Assembly (NCBI RefSeq): GCF_003583405.1
Contig: NZ_QXEC01000003.1
Span: 124,001 to 188,000, forward strand
Direction: 5' to 3'
DNA: 64,000 bases
Source of the DNA: Micromonospora radicis
GTDB lineage: Bacteria > Actinomycetota > Actinomycetes > Mycobacteriales > Micromonosporaceae
Numbering within the stretch: the stretch's first letter is position 1; the number at the start of each line of letters is the position of its first letter. The notes below the pieces were generated by a model. The model saw nothing but the letters and a program-made list of their open reading frames with translations, had not been told where the DNA came from and ran no database searches. Position numbers and translations under genes: made by a program. Below are positions 8,323 through 16,629 of the stretch, one piece after another.

Positions 8323-9473
8323 CGGTGCAGCTCCTCGTGCAGTGCGTCCATGAACGTGTCGACCTCGTCGAGGGTGTTGTAGGCGTGCGGGCCGACCCGC
8401 AGGTAGCCGCGCCAGCTACAGATCACGCCGCGGGCGGCCAGCCGCTGTTTGACGATCTCGCCGTCGGGGACGTCCAGGCACACCACTCCGCCGCGGGTCT
8501 CGTCGGCGGGGCTGACCACGGCGATACCGGCGGCCTCGGCCCGGTCCAGCAGCCGTTGGGTCAGCGCCAACGAATGTCGCCGGATCGCGTCGACGCCGAC
8601 TCCCGCCAGCAGGTCCAGCCCGACCTGGGAGAGCAGGGAGGTGAGCGGGTACGGCGTGCCACCGGCGAAGCGCCGTACGCCCGGCGCCCACCCGGACGAG
8701 GGCCGGAAGGTCAGGGCGCGGTCGCCGGCCTGCCAGCCGGTCGCCGCCGGAGCCAGCTGCGGCACCAGATCGGGCCGGACGTAGAGGAACGCGGTACCGA
8801 CACCGCACAGCCACTTGTGGGCACCACCGAGGACGACGTCGACGCCGAGGGCGGTGACGTCCAGGGGCATCACCCCCACGGTCTGGAAGGCGTCCACCAC
8901 CACCAGCGCCCCGACCTGGTGGGCACGGGCCACCAGGCGAGGCAGGTCGACGGTGGCGCCGGAGCTGAAGCTGGCGTGCGGCACACAGACCAGCAGCGTG
9001 CGCTCGTCGAGCTTCGCCTCCAGCGCGTCCTGGTCCAGGCGGGGGCCGCCGGTGCCGACCACGTCGAGGGCGGCGCCATAGCGGCGGTACGCGCGGAAGA
9101 TGAACGGCACCGTCGGATACTCGAGGTCCGTGATGAGCACCCGGTTGCGCGGCGGGCGGTAGTCGAAGCACGAGGCCAGCCGGGCGAGGAAGGTGCTCAG
9201 GTTCGCGTCGGTGAGGACGCTGCCCCGCGGTGCGCCGATGAGTGCGGCCAGCGAGTCGGCGTACCGGTCGAGACCGACGTGCCAGTCCTGCCAGACGTCG
9301 TCACGCCAGGAGCGCAGCGTCTCCCAGTAGTCACGCAGCACCTGTTCGGCGCCACGGGGCACGGCACCGGTGGAGTTGCTGCTCAGGTAGACGCCGGTTC
9401 GCAGCAGCGGGAACTCGGCGCGTAGCGCGGCCTGGGTTCCGGTGTCGAGGCATCGGGGGTCGGGCGGCGTCAC
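8319..9473 (-). CDS. Kynureninase-like class V PLP enzyme
   Basis: A 384-aa fold-type I PLP enzyme. The kynureninase-like N-terminal signature YLSSNSTGAVP is followed by DLEYPTVPF, PHASFSSGATVDLPRLV, the PLP aspartate region VVVDAFQTVG, and the Schiff-base lysine in GGAHKWLCG (Lys220), then GW in ATGWQAG. Kynureninases cleave kynurenine or hydroxykynurenine to anthranilates plus alanine. Class V desulfurase-like activities are an alternative because the lysine motif departs from the canonical one. The start GTG 9473 overlaps the TDO-like gene's stop by 4 nt; its own stop overlaps the methyltransferase. Position in the operon fits a kynurenine-to-anthranilate step. Confidence 0.8.
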   Translation of the reverse strand: MTPPDPRCLDTGTQAALRAEFPLLRTGVYLSSNSTGAVPRGAEQVLRDYWETLRSWRDDVWQDWHVGLDRYADSLAALIGAPRGSVLTDANLSTFLARLASCFDYRPPRNRVLITDLEYPTVPFIFRAYRRYGAALDVVGTGGPRLDQDALEAKLDERTLLVCVPHASFSSGATVDLPRLVARAHQVGALVVVDAFQTVGVMPLDVTALGVDVVLGGAHKWLCGVGTAFLYVRPDLVPQLAPAATGWQAGDRALTFRPSSGWAPGVRRFAGGTPYPLTSLLSQVGLDLLAGVGVDAIRRHSLALTQRLLDRAEAAGIAVVSPADETRGGVVCLDVPDGEIVKQRLAARGVICSWRGYLRVGPHAYNTLDEVDTFMDALHEELHR

Positions 9474-10705
9474 GCGCAGCGCCTCGTATCCCGGCCGCCG
9501 GTGGTCACGGCGGTGAAGACCGGCTCGGCGCTGACCTGCGCCAGGTACGGCGTGCCTTCGGTGTAGCCGGTGCCGGACCGTGCGCCGAGCATCCGAACCG
9601 CCACCCGCAGATGGGTACGTCGCCACTGGGTCAGGGCGTCGGCGAACGCGGCCATCCGACGCGCGACCAGGGCTCGGTCCGCGCCGGTGAGCCGGCCGTC
9701 GGCGGTGGCCGACCGGTAGGCCGTGTCGATGGTGGGCTGGCCGTCTCGTGCCTGGGCGCGCACCTCCGGCACCGACCGGTAGGCCACCGAGTCCAGCCGG
9801 GCCCTCTCCGGGGGCCGGCACAGCGCCTCCATGAGCTTGTAGGAGCGGGATTGGATCGCGCTGGCCCCCTCGGTGTACTGACGGAACGTGCGGAAGGACT
9901 CCGGTTGCATGGTGGCCAGGAGAGAGAAGAGCGGACCGGCGGCACGCAGCAGGTCGCCGGCGTGGCCGAGCCGGTCGGCGGCACCGCCCGGCGCAGGTCC
10001 GACGAGTGTGTCGACGGCCGAGCGGAGTTCGTCGGCGACCCCGGCGAAGAGACACTCGTAGCCCTGGAGCACTCGGATGAACAGGTACTCGTCGTGCGTG
10101 ACGTGGACGGGCAGCATCGTCAGCCGCAGCGGCGGGTCCCCGGGGGCGGCGAGGTCGCGGGCGACGGCGTGCAGGCCGGCAGCGGCAGCCAGGGGGTCCG
10201 CGGCGGCCACCTCGGCCTGCCCGAGACGGGCCAGGGCGGCAGCGGCGGCTCGGACACCGAGTCGGCAGCGTTTGGCGACCACTGCCGGGCCTGGCCGGTG
10301 CTGCGGAAGGAGATCGGTGCGCTGCCCGGCGGCGGCCAGTTCGAAGGACAACGAATCTGCGACGAGGCGAACGAACAGCCGGTCCCGGTCCCACCGTCGG
10401 GCCGTCAGGTCGGTGGCGGGGACCGGCTCCTGCGCCCCGACGGGCAGCCGCAGCAGCCGCAGGGCGAGGTAGCTGCGGTAGTCGTAACAGCCGTCCCACT
10501 TGTCGAGAGCGATGTCCAGGAAGTCGATCAGCTGCCGCGACGCGGTGTCGCCGCCGGTGACCGTCTGCCGGGCCGCGTCGAGCAGGGCGAGGAAGCTCTT
10601 GTCGACAAAGTGTTTGCCGACCCGATGGAATTCGTCCAACACCCCCGCATAGGGAAAGCTGTGCGATTCGGCCGCGTCGGACAACCAGAGACTCAAGGCA
10701 CGCAC
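9470..10705 (-). CDS. TDO-superfamily heme enzyme with N-terminal extension and altered active site
   Basis: A 411-aa protein. Residues about 195-395 follow tryptophan 2,3-dioxygenase: HDEYLFIRVLQGYECLF, ESFRTFRQY, SAIQSRSYKLME, WRRTHLRVAVRMLG and GTGYTEGTPYL. His365 matches the heme-ligand histidine of TDO. The distal active-site histidine of the FxxxHQ motif is Leu213 here. The first roughly 190 residues have no counterpart in bacterial TDOs of usual length (about 280 aa). Relatives such as MarE, SfmD and LmbB2 hydroxylate aromatic amino acids, so ring hydroxylation of tryptophan or kynurenine is plausible. The start is GTG 10705 behind GAGGGG, and its stop overlaps the next gene. Confidence 0.8.
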   Translation of the reverse strand: MRALSLWLSDAAESHSFPYAGVLDEFHRVGKHFVDKSFLALLDAARQTVTGGDTASRQLIDFLDIALDKWDGCYDYRSYLALRLLRLPVGAQEPVPATDLTARRWDRDRLFVRLVADSLSFELAAAGQRTDLLPQHRPGPAVVAKRCRLGVRAAAAALARLGQAEVAAADPLAAAAGLHAVARDLAAPGDPPLRLTMLPVHVTHDEYLFIRVLQGYECLFAGVADELRSAVDTLVGPAPGGAADRLGHAGDLLRAAGPLFSLLATMQPESFRTFRQYTEGASAIQSRSYKLMEALCRPPERARLDSVAYRSVPEVRAQARDGQPTIDTAYRSATADGRLTGADRALVARRMAAFADALTQWRRTHLRVAVRMLGARSGTGYTEGTPYLAQVSAEPVFTAVTTGGRDTRRCA

Positions 10706-10785
10706 GCGTCACCCCTCGGAATTGATGAGACGAACCACCATCGAAAGCTGCCGGACAGGCTGCCGGGCTAACGGGGTTGACCGCG

Positions 10786-11472
10786 CTATTCTTTGGCGGC
10801 GGAGTTCGTACGCGCCTGCCATAGTTGGGGAAAGAATCGATGTCCAGCGAGTTTGGCCAGCATGTTCGCCGGGCTGCCGGGACTGCCGGCCGGGGCGTGG
10901 CCGCCGATTCGCAGCGCCACCTGGTAGTGCCGGACCCGCCACAGCGCAACCCGTTCGTCCCATTCCACCATCGCCTCGGCGAGCCGGTGCAACGGATCCG
11001 ACAGGTCCGCCGGGCACAGGTCGGCCGGCGCGCCACCCCGGGCGGCGAGCTGCGCGTCGAACGCGTGGCCGAACTGCCGGCTGCCGGCCTGGACCTGCCG
11101 CCAGCCCGGTGACTCGGCGCCAGAACCGTTGCCGAGAGCCGGCTGCATCGCGGCAAAGTCCACAGGGGACAGATGTCGCAACATCTCCAGCTGATCGGTG
11201 ATCAGCCGGATCGCGAGCGTCGCCCGACCCAGCAGCGTCTCGGCGGCGCCCGGCTCGCCAGCGGCCAGCCGGGCGGTCGCCTCGGCAAGTTCCGCCGAGG
11301 CCAGTTTCAGCCACAGCTCAGCCGACTGATGCACTACCTGGAATAGCAGCTCATCACGATGGATCACCTCACTCGGTGACCGCTGCAGACCCAGCAGAGC
11401 ATCCGTTCGCATATAACGCGCATAGTCCGTGGCGCCGGTCCCGGACAGGACGGGCGTGTGGTCATGCTTCAC
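10786..11472 (-). CDS. Tryptophan 2,3-dioxygenase-like protein
   Basis: A 228-aa heme protein and first gene of the operon, expected to open the indole ring of L-tryptophan to N-formylkynurenine. Visible motifs are TDYARYMRTDALLGLQ, FQVVHQSAELWLKL with the distal His48, HLSPVDFAAMQ, SGAESPGWR and WRVRHYQVALR with heme ligand His182, then FFPQLWQAR. The GTGG loop that contacts substrate in classical TDOs reads PAGSPGS here, so substrate may be altered. It is shorter than the usual 260-290 aa. The start GTG 11472 follows GGAGGG with 7-nt spacing. No formamidase gene is seen nearby. Confidence 0.85.
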   Translation of the reverse strand: MKHDHTPVLSGTGATDYARYMRTDALLGLQRSPSEVIHRDELLFQVVHQSAELWLKLASAELAEATARLAAGEPGAAETLLGRATLAIRLITDQLEMLRHLSPVDFAAMQPALGNGSGAESPGWRQVQAGSRQFGHAFDAQLAARGGAPADLCPADLSDPLHRLAEAMVEWDERVALWRVRHYQVALRIGGHAPAGSPGSPANMLAKLAGHRFFPQLWQARTNSAAKE

Positions 11473-11769
11473 GGAAAAGCCCTCCGGATCGACACGGGCG
11501 CATCGGATCGGCAATGCGTTGGCGGCAATCATCCAACGATGCACAGCAATGCGCTACCCCTCGGTCGCAGCGAGTTTCGAAACTCCCCCGACCGTTCGTC
11601 GCGGACGATGCGTGCTCCGGGCGCCGTTCGCACTGGTCTCCCGACGATCGGCCGACTCCATCTCGATCTCGTCGGGTACGGCGCACGGCAGGACGGTCCC
11701 AATCCGTGGTCGCCGCCGCGTCTGGCCGCCCGCGACGTGGTCCTGCCTGGCGTCCGGCGGGACCGCCCG

Positions 11770-12579
11770 TCAGGCGGCGGCCCCCTCCTTCAGGTACGAC
11801 GGCCGGTCGCCCTGCGCCGTCTGCCGTTCGGCCAACGCGTACGTCCGGACGTCGAGCAGCGCCAGCAGCACCGGCGGGTCCAGCGCCCGCACCGGTCGCA
11901 GCACCAGGTCGGCGGAGACAACGGAGTCGCGCCGGACGAAGATCGGGCCGTGGCTGGCCACCGCGACCGGCCGGTCGGGGCAGGCGCAGTCGGCAGCCGG
12001 GTGCATCTCGTGCGGGCCGACCGACTGGGCGAGCAGGTACCAACTGCCGAGCGGAACGGCGTCGAATCGGATCCGTCCCGGACGTTCGAGCACGGCACAG
12101 CGGACCGGCGGCCCTTCGGGGATCGGTCCGGGGAAGAGGCCGGCGAAGATGAGTGCGCCGTCGTGGGGCTGCGCGGTGCGCAGCCCGAAGGAGAGTCGCG
12201 CGTTGGACGGGATCCGGGTACCGGCGTCGACCGGGATCACCGGTGCGTACCCGGCCCGACGTCGGTACGTCGTCGGAGGCATCCCCACGCTGCGCGTGAA
12301 GCGGTTACTGAAGGTGCTGACGCTGCTGTAGCCGACCTCGGCGCTGATGTCGGCGACGTTCATGCCGGTGGAGAGCAGCAGGTGTTTGGCCTTCTGCAGG
12401 CGCAGGGCAGACAGGAAGCGCCCGGGAGAGATGCCGGTGACGCGCTGGAAGAGTCGGGTGAAGTGGAACTTGCTGAACATGGCGGCCCGGGCGAGGTCGT
12501 CCACGGTCAGCGGATCCCCCATCCGGTCCCGCATGACCGCAATGGTCCGCAACACGGCCCGTTCGGCAGCGTCTGACAT
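11770..12579 (-). CDS. AraC-family regulator with N-terminal HTH (copy 2)
   Basis: A 269-aa paralogue of the regulator at 1214-2050. The N-terminal double HTH is nearly the same (FSKFHFTRLFQRVTG, GYSSVSTFSNRF), and the C-terminal beta-rich domain shares FDAVPLGSWYLLAQ and DPPVLLALLD. GGAGGTG stands before ATG 12579. It is the first gene of the minus-strand run and is separated from the TDO gene by about 300 bp in which I see no gene. It is likely the direct activator of the TDO operon, with the distant copy as partner or antagonist; that division is inference. Confidence 0.85.
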   Translation of the reverse strand: MSDAAERAVLRTIAVMRDRMGDPLTVDDLARAAMFSKFHFTRLFQRVTGISPGRFLSALRLQKAKHLLLSTGMNVADISAEVGYSSVSTFSNRFTRSVGMPPTTYRRRAGYAPVIPVDAGTRIPSNARLSFGLRTAQPHDGALIFAGLFPGPIPEGPPVRCAVLERPGRIRFDAVPLGSWYLLAQSVGPHEMHPAADCACPDRPVAVASHGPIFVRRDSVVSADLVLRPVRALDPPVLLALLDVRTYALAERQTAQGDRPSYLKEGAAA

Positions 12580-13455
12580 GACGAATCACACCTCCGGTTA
12601 CGACAGATAAGATCGCACCCGACCGGCCGGACACCACAATTTTCCGTACCGCCGGAACCGCATTCCTGGCGATCCTGCCGCAATTCACTTTATGCAGATT
12701 GCATCTCGATCCCGAGCGTATCCGAGCCGCGGACCCACGGCAACACGCGCCCACTTCAGAGGCGACGGGTGCGCAATATCGAAGCAGAAATGGATATCCG
12801 CGCTATTCACTGACCAGCGACCCGCACGGGCGCCGCCGCCAAGATCGATCATGGTGTCGGCCCTTCGGGAACGCCCATGGGCTGCCGGGTCGACCTGAAC
12901 TCAACCTGGAGTGCGCCAACGGGCACGCGCCCCGCCCGGAGGCCGAGACTTCGACAATGCCGCGTGGGCGGGCGCCGCACGTGCCGCGGTTCACCTCGAC
13001 GGGTTTCGCCCACGGGCCAGGAAGCCGCACGTCGAATGGCATTCGATCCCCCGATTCCAATGCCGCCGAATGGTTCGGTTCTCGATTCTCGGCCGGCGGT
13101 GTGCAGTCGCTCAACTCGCAGAATGCCGTCGGCGACACCAGGTCGACTCACATCGGTAGCACTGTCGGCCATCGTCGGGGTCTGGTTTCATGAACGGCAC
13201 GTGGGGTGACCCGCTGTCGCTTCCCACGGGCGCCGTTGCGCGGCCCGCCGGCTCGTCCGTCGGGCAGCCGAGCCGGCGGTGCGGGTGGGTCGGCGTGGGA
13301 GGCCGCTCACGAGGCGTCCTCGGCCCCCGCGGCAGACGGCGCACGAGAATCTTGAAAGAGATCTCGGGTGGACATGTCGGAACCGGGCAGCGCCGTTCGT
13401 AGCAGGGGTGACCGGCGGTCTGCGGAACCCGCCAGACGACAGGAGACGACATTCG
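12580..13455. other. Non-coding spacer right of the tryptophan locus
   Basis: There is no supportable gene in this stretch of about 870 bp. Frames on both strands are Arg/Pro-rich and lack family motifs. GC is locally lower. ATGCA-GAT-TGCAT (12692-12704) is a perfect inverted repeat about 110 bp upstream of the AraC start and could be its operator. The end of the stretch holds the leader and ribosome site (AGGAG) of the DGPF gene. Confidence 0.5.
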
Positions 13456-13788
13456 ATGACGCAGTACCTGATTTCCGTGCTCGACGACACGTCCAACTCC
13501 GCCAGCACGGATGAGATGAACGCGATCGACACCTTCAACGATCAACTCCGGGCCGATGGCCACTGGGTCTTCGCCGGTGGTCTCGCGGCGCCCGACACCG
13601 CCACCGTGGTCGACGGACGCGACGGGCAGGCGGTCTTCACCGACGGACCGTTCCTGGAGTCCAAGGAATACGTCGCCGGCTTCTGGATCATCACAGCCCC
13701 GCACCTCGACGTGGCGCTGCGGCTGGCCGCCGAGGGCTCGAAGAGTTGCCACCGGCGGGTGGAGGTCCGGCCGTTCCTGGGCGCGTGA
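13456..13788 (+). CDS. YCII/DGPF-domain protein
   Basis: A 110-aa YciI-related protein of the type usually encoded next to ECF42-group sigma factors. The eponymous motif appears as TDGPFLESKEYVAGFWI; the ferredoxin-like fold starts MTQYLISVLDD and ends VEVRPFLGA. The molecular function of the family is unknown. AGGAG precedes ATG 13456. Its stop TGA overlaps the GTG start of the sigma factor (GTGA), so the pair is coupled. Confidence 0.9.
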   Translation: MTQYLISVLDDTSNSASTDEMNAIDTFNDQLRADGHWVFAGGLAAPDTATVVDGRDGQAVFTDGPFLESKEYVAGFWIITAPHLDVALRLAAEGSKSCHRRVEVRPFLGA

Positions 13789-15005
13789 CCGACGTCGCCG
13801 AGGTGATCACCCGGATCCACCGCGAGGAGTGGGCCCGGGTGGTCGCGACCCTGGCCGGGCGGTTCGGCGACCTCGACATCGCCGAGGAGATGGCCGCCGA
13901 GGCGTTCGCGTCGGCGGTCCGCCGGTGGCCGGTCGACGGCGTCCCACCGAGCCCGGGCGGGTGGCTCACCACGACCGCGCACCGCAAGGCCGTCGACCGG
14001 CTCCGGCGCGAGGTACGACGCGTGGAGAAGCACCGGGAGGCACTGATGCTGGCGGACGTCCCGGAACCGCTCGGCGTCATCGACGACGACCGCCTCCGGC
14101 TCGTATTCACCTGCTGCCACCCCGCTCTCGCCATGCCGGCACGGGTCGCGCTGACCCTGCGGATGGTCGGCGGGCTCACGGTGGCCGAGGTCGCCCGTGC
14201 CTTCCTGACCCAGGAGGCCGCCATGGGACGGCGGATCACCCGCGCGAAGGCCAAGATCAAGGCTGCCGGGATCCGCTACGGCGTTCCGCTTCGAGCGGAC
14301 CTCCCGGCCCGGGTCAGCGGCGTACTCGCCGTCCTCTACCTGATCTTCAATGAGGGCTATCTCGCGTCGGACCCGGCCAAGGAGGCGGTCCGCGGCGACC
14401 TGACCGCCGAGGCGATCCGGCTGACCCGGCTGGTCCACACCCTGATGCCGGCCCACCGTGAGGTCACCGGGCTCCTGGCGCTGATGCTGCTGACCGAGGC
14501 CCGCCGGCCCGCCCGGATGTCGGCCACCGGTGAGCTTGTCCCCCTCGACCAGCAGGATCGCGGTTGCTGGGACCGCGATCTGATCGCCGAGGGCCACGAC
14601 CTGGTCCGGGCATGCCTCACCGCCGGGCAGGCGCCGGGGCGCTACCAGATCCTCGCCGCAATCAACGCCGTGCACACCGACGCCCGCGACATCCGACACA
14701 CCGACTGGTCACAGGTCGTCGCGCTCTACGACCAGCTGACCCGTGTCGACCCCTCCCCGATCGTCCGGCTCAACCGGGCGATCGCGGTCGCCGAACTCGA
14801 CGGCGCCCAGGTCGCGCTGGCACTGGTGGAGGGCCTGCCGCTGCAGGGCTACCACCTCTACCACGCCACCCGCGCCGAGTTGCTGCGCCGGCTCGGCTAC
14901 CGCGAGCAGTCGCGGACGGCGTACGACCGGGCCATCGAGCTTGCGGGCAACAGCGCCGAGACGGCGTACCTCGTCCACCGGCGCGACCAGTGGGCCGGCG
15001 CGTGA
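13785..15005 (+). CDS. ECF sigma factor, ECF42-like with long C-terminal domain
   Basis: A 406-aa RNA polymerase sigma factor. Region 2 covers about residues 10-75 (FGDLDIAEEMAAEAFASAV...GGWLTTTAHRKAVDRLRR) and region 4 about 115-175 (LTLRMVGGLTVAEVARAFLTQEAAMGRRITRAKAKI). A C-terminal extension of about 220 residues with TPR-like helices (FNEGYLA..., GRYQILAAINAVH, DWSQVVALYDQL) is characteristic of ECF42. No anti-sigma factor is nearby; the C-terminal extension is thought to regulate the group. Start GTG 13785 overlaps the DGPF gene's stop. Confidence 0.92.
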   Translation: MTDVAEVITRIHREEWARVVATLAGRFGDLDIAEEMAAEAFASAVRRWPVDGVPPSPGGWLTTTAHRKAVDRLRREVRRVEKHREALMLADVPEPLGVIDDDRLRLVFTCCHPALAMPARVALTLRMVGGLTVAEVARAFLTQEAAMGRRITRAKAKIKAAGIRYGVPLRADLPARVSGVLAVLYLIFNEGYLASDPAKEAVRGDLTAEAIRLTRLVHTLMPAHREVTGLLALMLLTEARRPARMSATGELVPLDQQDRGCWDRDLIAEGHDLVRACLTAGQAPGRYQILAAINAVHTDARDIRHTDWSQVVALYDQLTRVDPSPIVRLNRAIAVAELDGAQVALALVEGLPLQGYHLYHATRAELLRRLGYREQSRTAYDRAIELAGNSAETAYLVHRRDQWAGA

Positions 15006-15188
15006 GCCACCCGTCCGGAGGACGGCTACCCGGACGCAGCTCGGCTCGCGCACCCGGTGGCCATGACGGCGATCCGGGTCGCGTGGCCGGCGTTCGTGCC
15101 GTGGTCCCGCCGGTCGACCCAGCCGGCTCCCGGCACGCCGCCGCTCCTACGAGCGGGCGGTCTTCCTGCCCCCGGGAGATAGGCGAAG

Positions 15189-16001
15189 ATGGTACCCATG
15201 GAGGACGACCTTCGACTTGCTCGACGTGCCGCCCTGACCGGAGCCGCAGTGGGCCTACGGTACTTCGCGGCCCTGGCAGGACTTCCCCGGCAACTGAAGC
15301 CGGACGGCAGCATAGTCACCGAAGCCGACCAGGCGGTCGAGGCCGCCATCCGGAATACCCTGGCCGGCGCGCGGCCCGACGACGCCGTCCTGGGCGAGGA
15401 GACCGGGCAGAGCGGTCAGGGCCGCCGCCGCTGGATCATCGACCCGATCGACGGCACCGCGCTGTTTGTCGCCGGTGACGACCGGTGGCTGGTGCTCGTC
15501 GCGTTGGAGGAGGCCGACGAGATTGTGGTGGGCGTGGCTGCCGTTCCCGCCCAGGGGAAGCTCTGGTGGGCAGAGCGGGGCGCTGGCGCTTACCAGGCGG
15601 ACTTCTCCGGCCTCACCACGACCGACGAACGACCGATCGCCGTCGACCGCACCCGGCCGGACACTTTGAACGGTGGTCGACTCGGTGTGATCCCCACCGA
15701 CGATCAGCTCTCCCACCGCGAACACGAGATGATCGCGCCGCTGACCGCCGCCGCGGCGAAGACGCCGTGGCACACCCACGCCGCGCTGCTCGTCGCCGAC
15801 GGAGAGTTCGACCTCGCCGTCCAGACCCGGGGACAGGTGTGGGACTACGCGGCGACGTCCCTCATCGTCGAGGAGGCCGGTGGTCGCTTCAGCGGGCTGG
15901 ACGGAAAGCCACGGCCCGCCTCCGGGCCGGCGCTGTTCGCCCGCGACAGCGCCATCCACCGTGCGGCGTTACGAGTCCTCGACGCCGACAGCGACCGGTG
16001 A
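15189..16001 (+). CDS. Inositol monophosphatase family phosphatase
   Basis: A 270-aa Mg2+-dependent sugar/inositol phosphatase. Metal-binding motifs are in order: GEETG (about residue 72), DPIDGT (about 86) and WDYAATSLIVEEAGG near the C-terminus. Histidinol-phosphate phosphatase is a possible alternative activity in this family. ATG 15198 (three codons in) is an equally plausible start. A rare TTA codon lies at 15969-15971. It stands alone; the 180-bp gap upstream shows nothing clear. Confidence 0.88.
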   Translation: MVPMEDDLRLARRAALTGAAVGLRYFAALAGLPRQLKPDGSIVTEADQAVEAAIRNTLAGARPDDAVLGEETGQSGQGRRRWIIDPIDGTALFVAGDDRWLVLVALEEADEIVVGVAAVPAQGKLWWAERGAGAYQADFSGLTTTDERPIAVDRTRPDTLNGGRLGVIPTDDQLSHREHEMIAPLTAAAAKTPWHTHAALLVADGEFDLAVQTRGQVWDYAATSLIVEEAGGRFSGLDGKPRPASGPALFARDSAIHRAALRVLDADSDR

Positions 16002-16026
16002 GCCGAACACCCGTACCGTTCGGTGT

Positions 16027-16629
16027 TCACAGCCAGTCGTGTTCGCGGGCGTAGCGCGCCGCCTCGTGACGGGTCCGGGTCTGGGTCTTGCGCATGGCGT
16101 TGGAGAGGTAGTTGCGGACGGTGCCGGGAGCGAGGTGGAGTCGGACGGCGATGTCGGCGACGGAGTAGCCCTCGCCGGTGACCCGCAGTACGTCGGCTTC
16201 CCGTTCGGTCAGGGGGCAGTCCTCGGTGACGGCGAGCGCGGACACGTCCGGGTCGATCCAGCGTTTGCCCGCGTGCAGGGTGGCGATGACGGAGGTGATG
16301 TGGGCCGGCTCGGCGGACTTGCTGACGAAGCCCTGGACACCGAGCTTCAACGCCTTGCGCAGCACGCCGGGTCGGGCGTGCCGGGTCAACATCAGGATCA
16401 CCTGCTCCGGGCTGGCCCGCCGGATCTGCGTGACCGCGTCGAGGCCGTCCATGCCGGGCATCTCCAGGTCGATGACCAGTACGTCGGGTCGGTGCCGCAG
16501 GGTGGCCTCGACGGCGCTCTGGCCGTCCGTCGCCTCGGCCAGGACGGTGATGTCGCCCTCCAGGGGCAACAGCGCGGCCAGTGCCGTACGGAGCAGCACC
16601 TCGTCGTCGGCGAGCACGATGCTGGTCAT
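16027..16629 (-). CDS. LuxR-type response regulator (NarL family)
   Basis: A 200-aa response regulator. The receiver domain has phospho-acceptor Asp54 in LVIDLEMPGMDG and conserved Asp8/Asp9. The C-terminal LuxR HTH reads LTEREADVLRVTGEGYSVADIAVRLHL and TVRNYLSNAMRK. It overlaps the kinase gene upstream by 4 nt (ATGA). The pair is divergent from the ABC exporter at 17885 and probably controls it, as is common for DesK/DesR-like systems beside ABC exporters. Confidence 0.92.
   Translation of the reverse strand: MTSIVLADDEVLLRTALAALLPLEGDITVLAEATDGQSAVEATLRHRPDVLVIDLEMPGMDGLDAVTQIRRASPEQVILMLTRHARPGVLRKALKLGVQGFVSKSAEPAHITSVIATLHAGKRWIDPDVSALAVTEDCPLTEREADVLRVTGEGYSVADIAVRLHLAPGTVRNYLSNAMRKTQTRTRHEAARYAREHDWL

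Noticed and set aside
8319..11156. A 945-codon minus-strand frame read as one large enzyme
   Set aside because: Only residues from GTG 9473 match a PLP enzyme; the upstream part shadows the two TDO-type genes that are in other frames.
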